DNA of 64,000 nt from Actinophytocola sp963840275 (GTDB lineage Bacteria; Actinomycetota; Actinomycetes; Mycobacteriales; Pseudonocardiaceae): the NCBI GenBank assembly GCA_963840275.1, contig CAWIYK010000002.1, positions 744,001 through 808,000 on the forward strand, read 5' to 3'. Within the stretch, counting starts at the first letter, position 1. Each line of letters starts with the position of its first letter. The translations under genes were made by a program, and so were the position numbers. Positions 41,390 to 50,181 of the stretch are shown here, in pieces. Under the pieces are notes generated by a model. It saw nothing but the letters and a program-made list of their open reading frames with translations, was not told the DNA's origin and made no database searches.

Positions 41390-43156
41390 ATGAAACATAA
41401 GCGCCTGATACCAGCGATCGCCGCAGGCGCGGCGTTCGTCATGGTTCTCTCCGCGTGTGGCGGGAGCGACGACGGCAACGGCGACGGGAACGGTGGCGAC
41501 AACACCACCCCCGCCTTCAACGCGGGTCTCGGGAAGGTGTTCAACCCCTCCGACGCCAAGGGCGGCATCATCAAGATGGCCGACAACGGCGAGCCGGACT
41601 CGTTGGACCCGGCCGACACCTACTACGGCTACATGTGGGACTTCGCCCGCCTCTACGGCCGTTCGCTGGTGATGTTCAAGCCGGCGCCGGGCAAGGCGTC
41701 CGAGGAGCTCGTCCCGGACCTCGCCGAGGACCTCGGTGAGCCGAGCGACGAGGGCAAGACCTGGACGTACAAGATCCGCAAGGGCATCAAGTACGAGGAC
41801 GGCACCGAGGTCAAGGCCGCGGACGTCAAGTACGGCGTGCTGCGGACCCTGGACCGGGAGGCGTTCCCGAACGGCCCCGAGTACTTCAAGCAGTTCCTGG
41901 CGCTGCCCGAGGGCTACGCGGGCCCGTACAAGTCCAAGGGCGTCGACACCAGCTCGGCGATCGAGACCCCGGACGACTACACGGTGGTCTTCCACCTGAA
42001 GACGCCGTTCGCCGGGTTCGACTACCTCGCGATGCTGCCGCAGACGTTCCCGGTCCCCGAGGCCAAGGACACCGGCGTCAACTACCGCGACCACGTGATC
42101 TCCACCGGCCCGTACAAGTTCGACAAGGTCGAGCAGGGCAAGCAGTTCACCCTGGTCCGCAACGACCAGTGGGACGCGAAGACCGACGAGAACCGCCCCG
42201 CGCTGCCGGACGGCTACGAGGTCACGCTGAACCTGGCGCAGAGCGAGATCGACAACCAGCTCATGTCCGGTGACCTGCACGTGCACGTCACCGGCACGGG
42301 CATCGGCTCGGCCGCGCAGTCGCAGGTCCTCGCCGACGAGACGTCCAAGGAGAGCGCGGACAACCCGACGATCGCGCGGCTCTGGTACACGTCGATCAAC
42401 TCGAACGTGGCGCCCTTCGACAACAAGGACTGCCGCATCGCGATCGAGTACGCGACCGACCGCACGAGCTACCAGCGCGCGATGGGTGGCGCGCTCGCCG
42501 GTGGCGACATCGCGACCAACCTCCTCCCGCCGGCCATTCCGGGCTACAAGAAGTTCGACCTGTACCCGGCCGGCCCGGACAACAAGGGTGACGTCGACAA
42601 GGCCAAGGATCACCTGAAGAAGTGCGGCAAGCCGGACGGCTTCGACATGAACATCGCCTACCGCAACGAGCGGGACGCGGAGAAGGCCGTCGCGGAGTCG
42701 CTGCAGCAGTCCCTCAAGCGGGTCGGCATCAACCTGACCCTCAAGGGCTACGCGCAGGGTGACTACTTCTCGCAGTTCGTCGGCCTGCCCTCGTTCGCGA
42801 AGAGCAACGGCCTCGGCCTGGTCGTCAACGGCTGGGGCGCGGACTGGAACGACGGCTTCGGCTTCCTGTCGCAGATCGTGGACAGCCGCGTGATCCGGGA
42901 GACCGGTGGCTCGTCCAACGTCTCCGTGCGGGACCCGAAGGTCGACCAGATGCTCGACGAGGCGATCGCCGAGCTCGACGACGGCAAGCGCGAGAAGCTG
43001 TGGAGCGACATCGACCGCCAGGTCATGGACGACGCGTTCATCCTGCCGGGTGTCGTCGCGAAGTCGCTGCTCTACCGCGGTGAGGGCCTGACCAACGTGT
43101 ACGTCAACGAGCAGTTCGGCTACTACGACTACACAGCGCTTGGTCTCGAGCAGTAG
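41390..43156 (+). CDS. ABC importer substrate-binding lipoprotein
   Basis: A 588-residue extracellular solute-binding protein of family 5 (peptide/nickel). The lipoprotein signal has lipobox LSACG. Family motifs include DLAEDLGEPSDEGKTWTYKI-type early strands, IKYEDGTEVKAADVKYGVLR and VINGWGADWNDGFGF-like late segments. It would capture peptides outside the membrane and deliver them to the two permeases. It is followed by a strong hairpin at 43205-43241 that probably lowers expression of downstream genes relative to this one. Confidence 0.93.
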   Translation: MKHKRLIPAIAAGAAFVMVLSACGGSDDGNGDGNGGDNTTPAFNAGLGKVFNPSDAKGGIIKMADNGEPDSLDPADTYYGYMWDFARLYGRSLVMFKPAPGKASEELVPDLAEDLGEPSDEGKTWTYKIRKGIKYEDGTEVKAADVKYGVLRTLDREAFPNGPEYFKQFLALPEGYAGPYKSKGVDTSSAIETPDDYTVVFHLKTPFAGFDYLAMLPQTFPVPEAKDTGVNYRDHVISTGPYKFDKVEQGKQFTLVRNDQWDAKTDENRPALPDGYEVTLNLAQSEIDNQLMSGDLHVHVTGTGIGSAAQSQVLADETSKESADNPTIARLWYTSINSNVAPFDNKDCRIAIEYATDRTSYQRAMGGALAGGDIATNLLPPAIPGYKKFDLYPAGPDNKGDVDKAKDHLKKCGKPDGFDMNIAYRNERDAEKAVAESLQQSLKRVGINLTLKGYAQGDYFSQFVGLPSFAKSNGLGLVVNGWGADWNDGFGFLSQIVDSRVIRETGGSSNVSVRDPKVDQMLDEAIAELDDGKREKLWSDIDRQVMDDAFILPGVVAKSLLYRGEGLTNVYVNEQFGYYDYTALGLEQ

Positions 43157-43204
43157 TCCGCCGAACAGGTATCAGCGAGGCACGTTAGGCAGGTGAAGGC
43201 AGCA

Positions 43205-43241
43205 GGTGTCCGGCCCGGGACCAGTTTCCGGGCCGGACACC
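43205..43241 (+). promoter_or_regulatory. Intercistronic hairpin between binding protein and permease
   Basis: Perfect 14-bp stem (GGTGTCCGGCCCGG and its complement) with a nine-base loop, ending one base before the GTG of the next gene. It could protect the binding-protein mRNA 3' end and partly block read-through or initiation, a common way to make more binding protein than permease. Confidence 0.7.
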
Positions 43242-43242
43242 G

Positions 43243-44268
43243 GTGCCACCCATAGTGATCACTTACATCGTCCGGCGGTTGTTCGCGGCCGTGGTGCTGA
43301 TGTTCATCGTCAGTGCCATCACCTTCTCGATCTTCTTCCTGGTGCCCAAGATCGCCGGTGGCTCGCCGGAGTCGATGGCTTCGCGCTACGCGGGCCGCGC
43401 GGCCACCGAGGAGACGGTCAAGCTGGTCGCCGACCGGCTCGGCTTCTACGACCCGGTGGTCGTCCAGTACGGCAACTGGGTCAAGGGCGTCTTCGTCGGC
43501 ACCCAGTACGACCTCGGGTCGACGGTGGCCGACTGTCCGGCGCCCTGCCTCGGCTACTCGTTCATCACCAGACAGCCGGTGTGGGACGACCTGCTCGACC
43601 GCGCCCCGGTGACCATGTCGTTGGCCGTCGGCGCGGCGACCCTCTGGCTGATCTCCGGTGTCTCCATCGGCGTGCTGTCCGCGTTGAAACGCGGCACCGT
43701 GTTCGACCGCGCGACCATGGGGGTCGCGCTGGCCGGCGTCTCGCTGCCGATCTTCTTCACCGGTCTGATCTCGCTCACCTTCTTCACCTACACCCTGGGA
43801 TGGACCGCGCGCGGCGGGCAGTTCACGCCGTTCAGCGAGAGTCCTGGGGAGTGGGCGTATGACCTGATACTTCCGTGGATCACGCTCGCGTTCCTGTTCT
43901 CCGCCCAGTACGCCCGCCTCACCAGAGCCGGCATGCTGGAGACGATGAACGAGGACTACATCCGCACGGCGAGAGCGAAGGGTCTGCGCGAACACCGGGT
44001 CGTGATCAAACACGGTCTGCGTGGCGCGCTGACGCCGATCCTCACGATCTTCGGTCTCGACGTCGGTCTGCTGCTCGGCGGCGCGATCCTGACCGAGACC
44101 GCGTTCTCCCTCAAGGGGCTCGGTGACTACGCCGTGCGCGCGATCACCGGGAACGACCTGCCGAAGGTGATGGGCGTGGTGCTGTTCGCCGCGTTCTTCG
44201 TCGTGATCGCGAACCTTGTGGTGGACCTCTTGTACGCCGTCGTCGACCCGAGGGTGCGGAAGTCATGA
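43243..44268 (+). CDS. Peptide/nickel-type ABC importer permease (DppB-like)
   Basis: A 341-residue permease of the DppB/OppB class. Helix 1 is VVLMFIVSAITFSIFFLVP, and the large loop after it bears DRLGFYDPVVVQYGNW, typical of this class. The EAA loop DYIRTARAKGLREHRVVIKH is near the C-terminus. The start is uncertain: GTG 43243 and GTG 43255 are in frame and neither has a free ribosome site because the hairpin abuts. It overlaps the first ATPase gene (ATGA). Confidence 0.92.
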   Translation: MPPIVITYIVRRLFAAVVLMFIVSAITFSIFFLVPKIAGGSPESMASRYAGRAATEETVKLVADRLGFYDPVVVQYGNWVKGVFVGTQYDLGSTVADCPAPCLGYSFITRQPVWDDLLDRAPVTMSLAVGAATLWLISGVSIGVLSALKRGTVFDRATMGVALAGVSLPIFFTGLISLTFFTYTLGWTARGGQFTPFSESPGEWAYDLILPWITLAFLFSAQYARLTRAGMLETMNEDYIRTARAKGLREHRVVIKHGLRGALTPILTIFGLDVGLLLGGAILTETAFSLKGLGDYAVRAITGNDLPKVMGVVLFAAFFVVIANLVVDLLYAVVDPRVRKS

Positions 44269-45299
44269 CCGAGTCCACCGCGCAGCACTTCCTCGAGGTC
44301 CGCGACCTCCACGTGCACTTCCCGACCGACGACGGCGTGGTCAAGTCCGTCGACGGGCTGTCCTTCGCGCTGGAGAAGGGCAAGACGCTCGGCATCGTCG
44401 GCGAGTCGGGGTCCGGCAAGAGCGTCACCAGCCTGTCGATCATGGGCCTGCACAAGGAGGGCACGGCCCGGATCGACGGCGAGATCCTGCTGGACGGGGA
44501 CAACCTGGTCGGCGCCAGCCACGAGCACGTGCGTCAGCTGCGCGGCAAGAACATGGCGATGATCTTCCAGGACCCGTTGTCGGCCATGCACCCGTACTAC
44601 TCGATCGGCAACCAGATCGTCGAGGCGTACCGGATCCACCACAACGTCTCGAAGGCCGTGGCGCGCAAGCACGCCATCGACATGCTCGACCGCGTCGGCA
44701 TCCCCAACCCGGCCCGCCGCGTCGACGACTACCCGCACCAGTTCTCCGGCGGCATGCGGCAGCGCGCGATGATCGCGATGGCGCTGTCGTGCGACCCGGA
44801 GCTGCTCATCGCGGACGAGCCGACCACCGCGCTCGACGTGACCGTGCAGGCGCAGATCCTGGACCTGATCCGGGACCTGCAGGGGGAGTTCAACTCCGCG
44901 GTCATCATCATCACGCACGACCTCGGCGTGGTGGCCGAGCTCGCCGACGACATCCTGGTCATGTACGCGGGCCGCTGCATCGAGTACGGCACGGCGGACG
45001 ACATCTTCCGCGAGCCGCAGCACCCCTACACCTGGGGGCTGCTGGGGTCGATGCCGCGCCTGGACCGGGAGCGCTCCGAGCGGCTGCTGCCGATCAAGGG
45101 CACGCCGCCGAGCCTCATCAACGTGCCGCCGGGCTGCCCGTTCCACCCGAGGTGCTCCTACGGGCACCTCAACGGGGGCGCGAGCGAGACCGAGAGGCCG
45201 GCGCTGCGCGATGTCGGCAACGGGCACCAGATCGCGTGTCACCTGTCCGCGGCGGACCGCCTGCGGCTGTGGGACACCGAGATCAAGCCGAAGCTGTAA
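44265..45299 (+). CDS. Peptide ABC importer ATPase (DppD-like)
   Basis: A 344-residue ATP-binding subunit. Walker A is GESGSGKSV, the signature is FSGGMRQRAMIAMAL and Walker B is LLIADEPTTALD, followed by the H-loop ITHDLGVVAELAD. The C-terminal oligopeptide-transporter extension (LPIKGTPPSLINVPPGCPFH with a cysteine cluster) is present. It forms a heterodimer with the following ATPase to drive uptake. ATG 44265 overlaps the permease stop. Confidence 0.94.
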   Translation: MTESTAQHFLEVRDLHVHFPTDDGVVKSVDGLSFALEKGKTLGIVGESGSGKSVTSLSIMGLHKEGTARIDGEILLDGDNLVGASHEHVRQLRGKNMAMIFQDPLSAMHPYYSIGNQIVEAYRIHHNVSKAVARKHAIDMLDRVGIPNPARRVDDYPHQFSGGMRQRAMIAMALSCDPELLIADEPTTALDVTVQAQILDLIRDLQGEFNSAVIIITHDLGVVAELADDILVMYAGRCIEYGTADDIFREPQHPYTWGLLGSMPRLDRERSERLLPIKGTPPSLINVPPGCPFHPRCSYGHLNGGASETERPALRDVGNGHQIACHLSAADRLRLWDTEIKPKL

Positions 45300-45312
45300 G
45301 AGGGGAACGACG

Positions 45313-46362
45313 TTGACTGCGGACGCGACCGAGGCGGCCGGGACCGGGCAGGGCACCAGGACGGAGCTGCTGACCGTCACCGGGCTGCAGAAGCACTTCC
45401 CCATCCGGAAGGGTTTGCTGCAGCGCAAGGTCGGCGCCGTCCAGGCGGTGGACGGGCTGGACTTCACCGTCCTCAAGGGCGAGACACTGTCGCTGGTTGG
45501 CGAGTCCGGCTGCGGCAAGACGACCACCGGCCGCCTGCTCACCCGCCTGCTGGAGCCCACCGACGGGAAGATCGTCTTCGACGGCCGGGACATCACGCAC
45601 ATCTCGAACTCCGCGATGCGCCCCCTGCGCCGCGACGTGCAGATGATCTTCCAGGACCCGTACTCGTCGCTGAACCCCCGGCACACGGTCGGCACCATCG
45701 TCGGCGCGCCGTTCAAGCTGCAGAAGGTCGAGACCGAGCACGGCACGAAGAAGGCCGTGCAGGAGCTGTTGGAGCTCGTCGGCCTGTCGCCGGAGCACTA
45801 CAACCGTTATCCGCACGAGTTCTCCGGCGGTCAGCGGCAACGCATCGGCATCGCACGGACACTCGCGCTGCGTCCGAAGCTCATCGTCGCGGACGAGCCG
45901 GTGTCCGCCCTGGACGTGTCGATCCAGGCGCAGGTCGTGAACCTGCTGGAGGATCTGCAGAACGAGCTCGACCTGACGTATGTGATGATCGCGCACGACC
46001 TGTCCGTCGTCCGGCACGTCTCGGACCGCGTCGCGGTGATGTACCTGGGCAAGATCGTCGAGATCGCCGACCGCACGTCGCTCTACGAGCAGCCGATGCA
46101 CCCGTACACGGTGGCGCTGCTCTCGGCCGTGCCCATTCCCGACACCGCGCGCCGCCGCAAGCGCGAACGGATCCGCCTCACCGGCGACGTGCCGAGCCCG
46201 ATCAACCCGCCGCCCGCGTGCCGCTTCCACACCCGCTGCTGGAAGGCGCAGGAGATCTGCTCCACGCAGGAGCCGCCGCTGGTGGATCTCGCGCCCGGGC
46301 ATCAGGTCGCGTGCCACTTCCCGGAGAACACCCCCGCCATCACGACCCCGCCCGCCGACTGA
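45313..46362 (+). CDS. Peptide ABC importer ATPase (DppF-like)
   Basis: A 349-residue second ATPase of the importer. Walker A is GESGCGKTT, the signature FSGGQRQRIGIARTL, Walker B LIVADEPVSALD, and the C-terminal region PSPINPPPACRFHTRC. A TTG start at 45313 is chosen because AGGGGA (45301-45306) precedes it by six bases and residues upstream are not conserved-looking. Last gene of the five-gene operon. A dispersed repeat starts 71 bases downstream. Confidence 0.93.
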   Translation: MTADATEAAGTGQGTRTELLTVTGLQKHFPIRKGLLQRKVGAVQAVDGLDFTVLKGETLSLVGESGCGKTTTGRLLTRLLEPTDGKIVFDGRDITHISNSAMRPLRRDVQMIFQDPYSSLNPRHTVGTIVGAPFKLQKVETEHGTKKAVQELLELVGLSPEHYNRYPHEFSGGQRQRIGIARTLALRPKLIVADEPVSALDVSIQAQVVNLLEDLQNELDLTYVMIAHDLSVVRHVSDRVAVMYLGKIVEIADRTSLYEQPMHPYTVALLSAVPIPDTARRRKRERIRLTGDVPSPINPPPACRFHTRCWKAQEICSTQEPPLVDLAPGHQVACHFPENTPAITTPPAD

Positions 46363-46433
46363 CGTTCACGTCGCTTCCTGTTCCCATCGACCCGACGACA
46401 CCGTCGCCCACCTGGGGCGACCCAGTCCGGAAG

Positions 46434-46541
46434 TTATCCACAGGCAAGATCCACATCGCCGTTTCTGTCGGGGGTGGCCGGTAGACTGGGCACTGGGCCG
46501 CCCCCGGGATCGGGTGGGGGCTGCATCGCGCGCGGGGCCTT
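46434..46541. repeat. Dispersed repeat copy B with DnaA-box-like sequence
   Basis: Copy of the repeat also found at 7846 and 50182. It has one TTATCCACA (46434-46442), then GGCAAGATCCACATC, a divergent middle, and the invariant core with GGTAGACTGGGCACTGGGCC and CCCCCGGGATCGGGTGGGGG ending GCTGCATCGCGCGCGG. It lacks the first DnaA-box-like site present in copies A and C. The flanking 190 bases up to the next gene hold nothing recognisable. Confidence 0.85.
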
Positions 46542-46731
46542 TGCCAACGCGCAGCGTTTTGAGCAGTGAGCATTCGCCAACGAGCTTCATCGATAGCGAG
46601 CTGCATCGACTGTGCGGTCTTCCAGGCAAGAACGGGTCGTGCGACCGTCTGTGTTCACCAAGGACAGCAGGTCACCAAACACGAGTTCGTGGGCGGCTTG
46701 ATCTTCTCCCGTGTCACGGCACGATGGCCCT

Positions 46732-47373
46732 ATGGTGATCACCGTTGTCGGAGCGTCCGGGCGCACCGGTCGGCACATCGTCCGGCTGCTCGTCCGGCAC
46801 GGGCACACGGTTCGCGCCGGTGTGCGCAACGGGCGGCGCAAGGACGCCGTCTCCGGGCTCGACGCGACGCCCGTCGTCACCGATCTCTGTGTGAATCCGG
46901 ACGAGTTGGTCGACGTCTTCGTCGGGTCGGACGTGGTGGTCAACGCGGCCGGCGCCGCCGATCCGGATCCGGCTGCTGTCAACCTCGTCGACCGCGACGG
47001 CGCCATCGCCGCGATCCGTGCCGCCGAGCGGGCCGCGGTCCGGCGGTTCGTCCAGCTGTCCGCCCAGTTCGCCGACGCGCCCGACCAGGGCGACCGGCTG
47101 GTGCGCTCGATCCTCTACGCCAAGCAGGTTTCCGACAACGTCCTGCGGCGCTCGAGTCTGGTGTGGACAGTGGTGCGGGCCGCCACGCTCACCGACGAGC
47201 CCGCCACCGGGCGGGTCGCCGCCGCCAGTCACCTCGACGCGGGCCGCATCTCGCGGGCGGACGTCGCCTCGGTCGTGGTCGGGTGTCTCGCCGAGCCGCG
47301 CACCGACAACCGGGGCTTCGACGTCCGGTCCGGCACGTTGCCGGTGAGTGCCGCCTTGGCCGCGCTCGACTGA
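46732..47373 (+). CDS. NAD(P)-binding Rossmann-fold protein (atypical SDR)
   Basis: A 213-residue protein of the NAD(P)H-binding/NmrA-like atypical SDR group. The dinucleotide motif VVGASGRTGRHIV is at the N-terminus, VVNAAGAADPDPAA follows strand 4, and SAQFADAP plus a YAK motif (ILYAKQVSDN, the position of the active-site Tyr-x-x-x-Lys) are visible. It is shorter than typical epimerases. The ATG at 46732 starts at strand 1; an upstream GTG at 46711 is possible. The substrate is unknown. Confidence 0.82.
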   Translation: MVITVVGASGRTGRHIVRLLVRHGHTVRAGVRNGRRKDAVSGLDATPVVTDLCVNPDELVDVFVGSDVVVNAAGAADPDPAAVNLVDRDGAIAAIRAAERAAVRRFVQLSAQFADAPDQGDRLVRSILYAKQVSDNVLRRSSLVWTVVRAATLTDEPATGRVAAASHLDAGRISRADVASVVVGCLAEPRTDNRGFDVRSGTLPVSAALAALD

Positions 47374-47460
47374 GATTCGAGCGAGCCTCGAGGTGGACAT
47401 CAGAACATGATCGAGACGCCGAGCACGAAAGGGGGTCGTTCGAAAATCGATGGATGCCAA

Positions 47461-47507
47461 GTGCTGGGGCAGGTCTCGCAAGGGGTTGCCGCGATCTGCC
47501 CCAGCAC
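47461..47507 (-). terminator. Terminator downstream of leuA
   Basis: A 12-bp perfect stem (GTGCTGGGGCAG / CTGCCCCAGCAC) with a 23-base loop, starting 10 bases after the leuA stop on the minus strand. It may act in both directions, also ending the convergent gene. Confidence 0.75.
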
Positions 47508-47516
47508 CGACATCGA

Positions 47517-49307
47517 CTACCGGTTCGCGCGGTTCACCGCCGACACCACGGCACGCAGCGACGCCGTGACGATCGAGCTGTGCACGCCGACCCCCCACAG
47601 CGTCCGGTCACCGATGGAGCACTCCACATAAGCCGCTGCGCGGGCGTCGTCGCCCGCGGTCAGCGCGTGTTCGGTGTAGTCGAGGACGCGGACGTCGTAC
47701 CCGACCGACGCCAGCGCGTCGACGAACGCCGCGATCGGACCGTTGCCGGCCCCGCTGATCTCGTGCCGGTCACCCTCGACCTCGACCGCCGCCTGGATCT
47801 CGTCGTGGCCGCGGCCGTCGTCGGAGATGCGGTGCTCGCGCAGCACCAGCGGCGCGGACAGCGACAGGTACTCGGTGGAGAACGTGTCCCACATCAGCGT
47901 CGGGCTGACCTCGCCACCCTCGTTGTCCGTGTACCGCTGCACGGCCTGCGAGAACTCGATCTGCAGGCGTCGCGGCAGGTCGAGCTGGTGCTCGGTCTTC
48001 ATCACGTACGCCACGCCGCCCTTGCCGGACTGCGAGTTCACGCGGATGACGGCCTCGTAGGTGCGGCCGACGTCCTTCGGGTCGATCGGCAGGTACGGGA
48101 CCTCCCACGGGTGGTCCGCCACCGGGTGCCCGGCGCGGTCCGCGGCGTCGCGCAGCGCGTCGAAGCCCTTGTTGATCGCGTCCTGGTGCGAACCGGAGAA
48201 CGCCGTGAACACCAGGTCGCCGCCCCACGGGTGCCGCTCGCCGACCGGCAGCTGGTTGCAGTACTCGACGGTCCTGCGGATCTCGTCGATGTCCGAGAAG
48301 TCGATCTGCGGGTCGATGCCCTGGCTGAACAGGTTCATGCCGAGCGTCACCAGGCACACGTTGCCGGTCCGCTCGCCGTTGCCGAACAGACAGCCCTCGA
48401 TGCGGTCCGCGCCGGCCTGGTAACCCAGCTCGGCAGCGGCGACGCCGGTGCCGCGGTCGTTGTGCGGGTGCAGCGACAGCACGACCGAGTCGCGGCGCTC
48501 CAGGTTGCGGTTCATCCACTCGATCGAGTCGGCGTAGACGTTGGGGGTGGCCATCTCCACGGTCGCCGGCAGGTTGATGATCACCGGCTTCTCCGCCGTC
48601 GGCCGCCAGATCTCGGTGACCGCGTTGCACACCTCGGCCGCGTAGGACAGCTCGGTGCCCGTGTAGGACTCGGGGGAGTACTCGAACCGGAAGTCGGTGT
48701 CGCTGTACTTGCCCGCCAGCTCGACGACCATCTCCGCCGCCGACGTCGCGATCTTCTTGATGCCCTCGCGCTCCTCGCGGAACACCACGCGCCGCTGCAG
48801 GATCGACGTCGAGTTGTAGATGTGGACGATCGCCTTGTGCGCGCCCTGCAGCGCCTCGAAAGTCCGCTCGATCAGCTCGGGCCGGCACTGGGACAGCACC
48901 TGGATCGACACGTCGTCCGGCACCGCGCCGTCGGCGATGATCTCGCGGACGAAGTCGAAGTCGGTCTGCGACGCGGCCGGGAAACCGACCTCGATCTCCT
49001 TGTAGCCCATGCGAACCAGCAGTTCGAACATGCGTCGCTTGCGGGCGGGGGACATCGGGTCGATCAGCGCCTGGTTACCGTCGCGCAGGTCGACCGCGCA
49101 CCACTGCGGCGCGGTGGTGATGACCTTGTCCGGCCACGTCCGGTCCGGCACGGTGATGGGCTCGATCAGCTCGGCGAACGGCTTGTACCGGTGCACCGGC
49201 ATCGACGAGCCGCGCTGGGTGTTCCACGCGGGCTGGTCGGCGGGCGCCGGCCGGGACGGCATGCGGACGTTGCTGGTGGCGGCGCGTTGTACGTCGGGGA
49301 TGCTCAT
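47517..49307 (-). CDS. leuA: 2-isopropylmalate synthase
   Basis: First committed enzyme of leucine biosynthesis: condenses acetyl-CoA with 2-oxoisovalerate. The 596-residue protein has the long N-terminal extension usual in actinobacteria and the TIM-barrel signature (AVDLRDGNQALIDPM). The catalytic segment LHPHNDRGTGVAAAELGYQA carries the metal ligands, and a C-terminal LeuA allosteric domain follows (HEISGAGNGPIAAFVDAL), which binds leucine for feedback inhibition. The ATG at 49307 is followed by the usual MPVHRYKPF. Transcription is probably attenuated by the leucine leader at 49384-49425. Confidence 0.96.
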   Translation of the reverse strand: MSIPDVQRAATSNVRMPSRPAPADQPAWNTQRGSSMPVHRYKPFAELIEPITVPDRTWPDKVITTAPQWCAVDLRDGNQALIDPMSPARKRRMFELLVRMGYKEIEVGFPAASQTDFDFVREIIADGAVPDDVSIQVLSQCRPELIERTFEALQGAHKAIVHIYNSTSILQRRVVFREEREGIKKIATSAAEMVVELAGKYSDTDFRFEYSPESYTGTELSYAAEVCNAVTEIWRPTAEKPVIINLPATVEMATPNVYADSIEWMNRNLERRDSVVLSLHPHNDRGTGVAAAELGYQAGADRIEGCLFGNGERTGNVCLVTLGMNLFSQGIDPQIDFSDIDEIRRTVEYCNQLPVGERHPWGGDLVFTAFSGSHQDAINKGFDALRDAADRAGHPVADHPWEVPYLPIDPKDVGRTYEAVIRVNSQSGKGGVAYVMKTEHQLDLPRRLQIEFSQAVQRYTDNEGGEVSPTLMWDTFSTEYLSLSAPLVLREHRISDDGRGHDEIQAAVEVEGDRHEISGAGNGPIAAFVDALASVGYDVRVLDYTEHALTAGDDARAAAYVECSIGDRTLWGVGVHSSIVTASLRAVVSAVNRANR

Positions 49308-49335
49308 GATTGGGGAAGCTCTCCATGCTGGTCAT

Positions 49336-49380
49336 CGAAGAAACGACCGGCACGCTTCGCCCCGCGGCGGGGAGCCGGTC
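49336..49380 (-). promoter_or_regulatory. leuA attenuator hairpin
   Basis: On the minus strand GACCGGC and GCCGGTC pair around an inner CCCCG/CGGGG stem, followed by GTTTCTTCG. It sits between the leader-peptide stop and leuA, as a transcription attenuator should. Alternative pairing with the leader cannot be shown by eye. Confidence 0.65.
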
Positions 49381-49383
49381 TGG

Positions 49384-49425
49384 TCAGGCCCCGTCGCGGC
49401 AACGAAGAAGAAGAGCACGCGCCAC
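49384..49425 (-). CDS. leuA leader peptide with Leu-Leu-Leu
   Basis: A 13-residue frame on the minus strand, starting GTG 49425: VARALLLRCRDGA, with three consecutive leucine codons (CTT CTT CTT), a codon that is rare in such GC-rich genomes. It ends three bases before the hairpin that precedes leuA. When leucyl-tRNA is scarce, ribosome stalling at these codons would prevent the terminator. Leucine attenuators of this type are known upstream of actinobacterial leu genes. Confidence 0.75.
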   Translation of the reverse strand: MARALLLRCRDGA

Positions 49426-49551
49426 GGCCGACAGCCTAGTCACACGAGCGAGCCAACCAGAACCCCGCCGTCCACATCGTGGGCCGAACGGCGTACCGGG
49501 ATTGCTCCCTGCGCGCAGTTTCGTCACACGGAACTTGGGCATCCAGTTCTC

Positions 49552-49848
49552 ATGACTACTCGTAGATGGGGTTATAGCCACAGTGGCACGGCCGGTCGCG
49601 TCGTTACGCTCATCGGAGCGGTCTTCGCGCTGATCGAGGTCGTCTACATCCTCCTGAACCTGTTCGGCGCGAACTCGACCAACGCCTTCTTCCGCTTCAT
49701 GCAGTCGATCGCAGAGCCGCTCGCCCTGTTCTTCCCCGGGCTTTTCACCTTTGCCAACAAGAGCCTCGAGACAATCGTGAACTACGGTCTCGCGGCGGTG
49801 TTCTGGCTGGTCGTGGCAGGTCTGCTCGCCCGACTCGTTTCTCGCTGA
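49552..49848 (+). CDS. Small membrane protein, first of a tandem pair
   Basis: A 98-residue protein with two membrane segments (VVTLIGAVFALIEVVYILLN and LAAVFWLVVAGLLARLV) joined by a soluble amphipathic stretch (FFRFMQSIAEPLALFFPGLF). The layout resembles small YggT-like or actinobacterial envelope proteins of unknown function. It is divergent from leuA. A paralogous, frameshifted gene starts 22 bases downstream; they share SIAEPLALFF/SVADPLALAF and VNYGLAAVFW/VNYGLAALFW. Confidence 0.75.
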   Translation: MTTRRWGYSHSGTAGRVVTLIGAVFALIEVVYILLNLFGANSTNAFFRFMQSIAEPLALFFPGLFTFANKSLETIVNYGLAAVFWLVVAGLLARLVSR

Positions 49849-49869
49849 CGAACGTGTCAGACTCCCACC

Positions 49870-50168
49870 ATGTCCACCGTGACGCGGGCGAACGTGGTGG
49901 GAGTCCTGGCCGGCGTGGTGCGCTGGGTCGGACTGGTGTTCGCGTTGGTCCTCGTGGTGCACGTCCTGCTGACGGTCGGTAGCGCCAACCCGGACAACGG
50001 CATCACGCAGTTTTTCGACTCGGTCGCGGACCCGCTCGCGCTGGCTTTCCGGAACCTGTTCACGCCCGAGAACGCGAGCTGCGGGTGCTCGTCAACTACG
50101 GACTGGCCGCGCTGTTCTGGATGATCGTCTCCGGCGTGCTGGCCCGCCTGATCCGCCGCCTGGGGTGA
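49870..50168 (+). pseudogene. Second tandem small membrane protein, frameshifted
   Basis: ATG 49870 begins a paralogue of the preceding gene (VVRWVGLVFALVLVVHVLLT, DSVADPLALAFRNLFTPEN). After TPENA the frame reads into an early stop, but one base off it continues LRVLVNYGLAALFWMIVSGV ending at TGA 50166-50168, matching the intact paralogue to its last helix. A single-base deletion near 50079 explains this. Without the second helix the product would probably be non-functional, unless the shift is a sequence error. Confidence 0.75.
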
Positions 50169-50181
50169 GCCCGCCGCCCAG

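Noticed and set aside
46566..49439. Very long plus-strand open frame across leuA
   Set aside because: It is the antisense shadow of leuA and the preceding gene, with arginine/histidine-rich composition and no domains.
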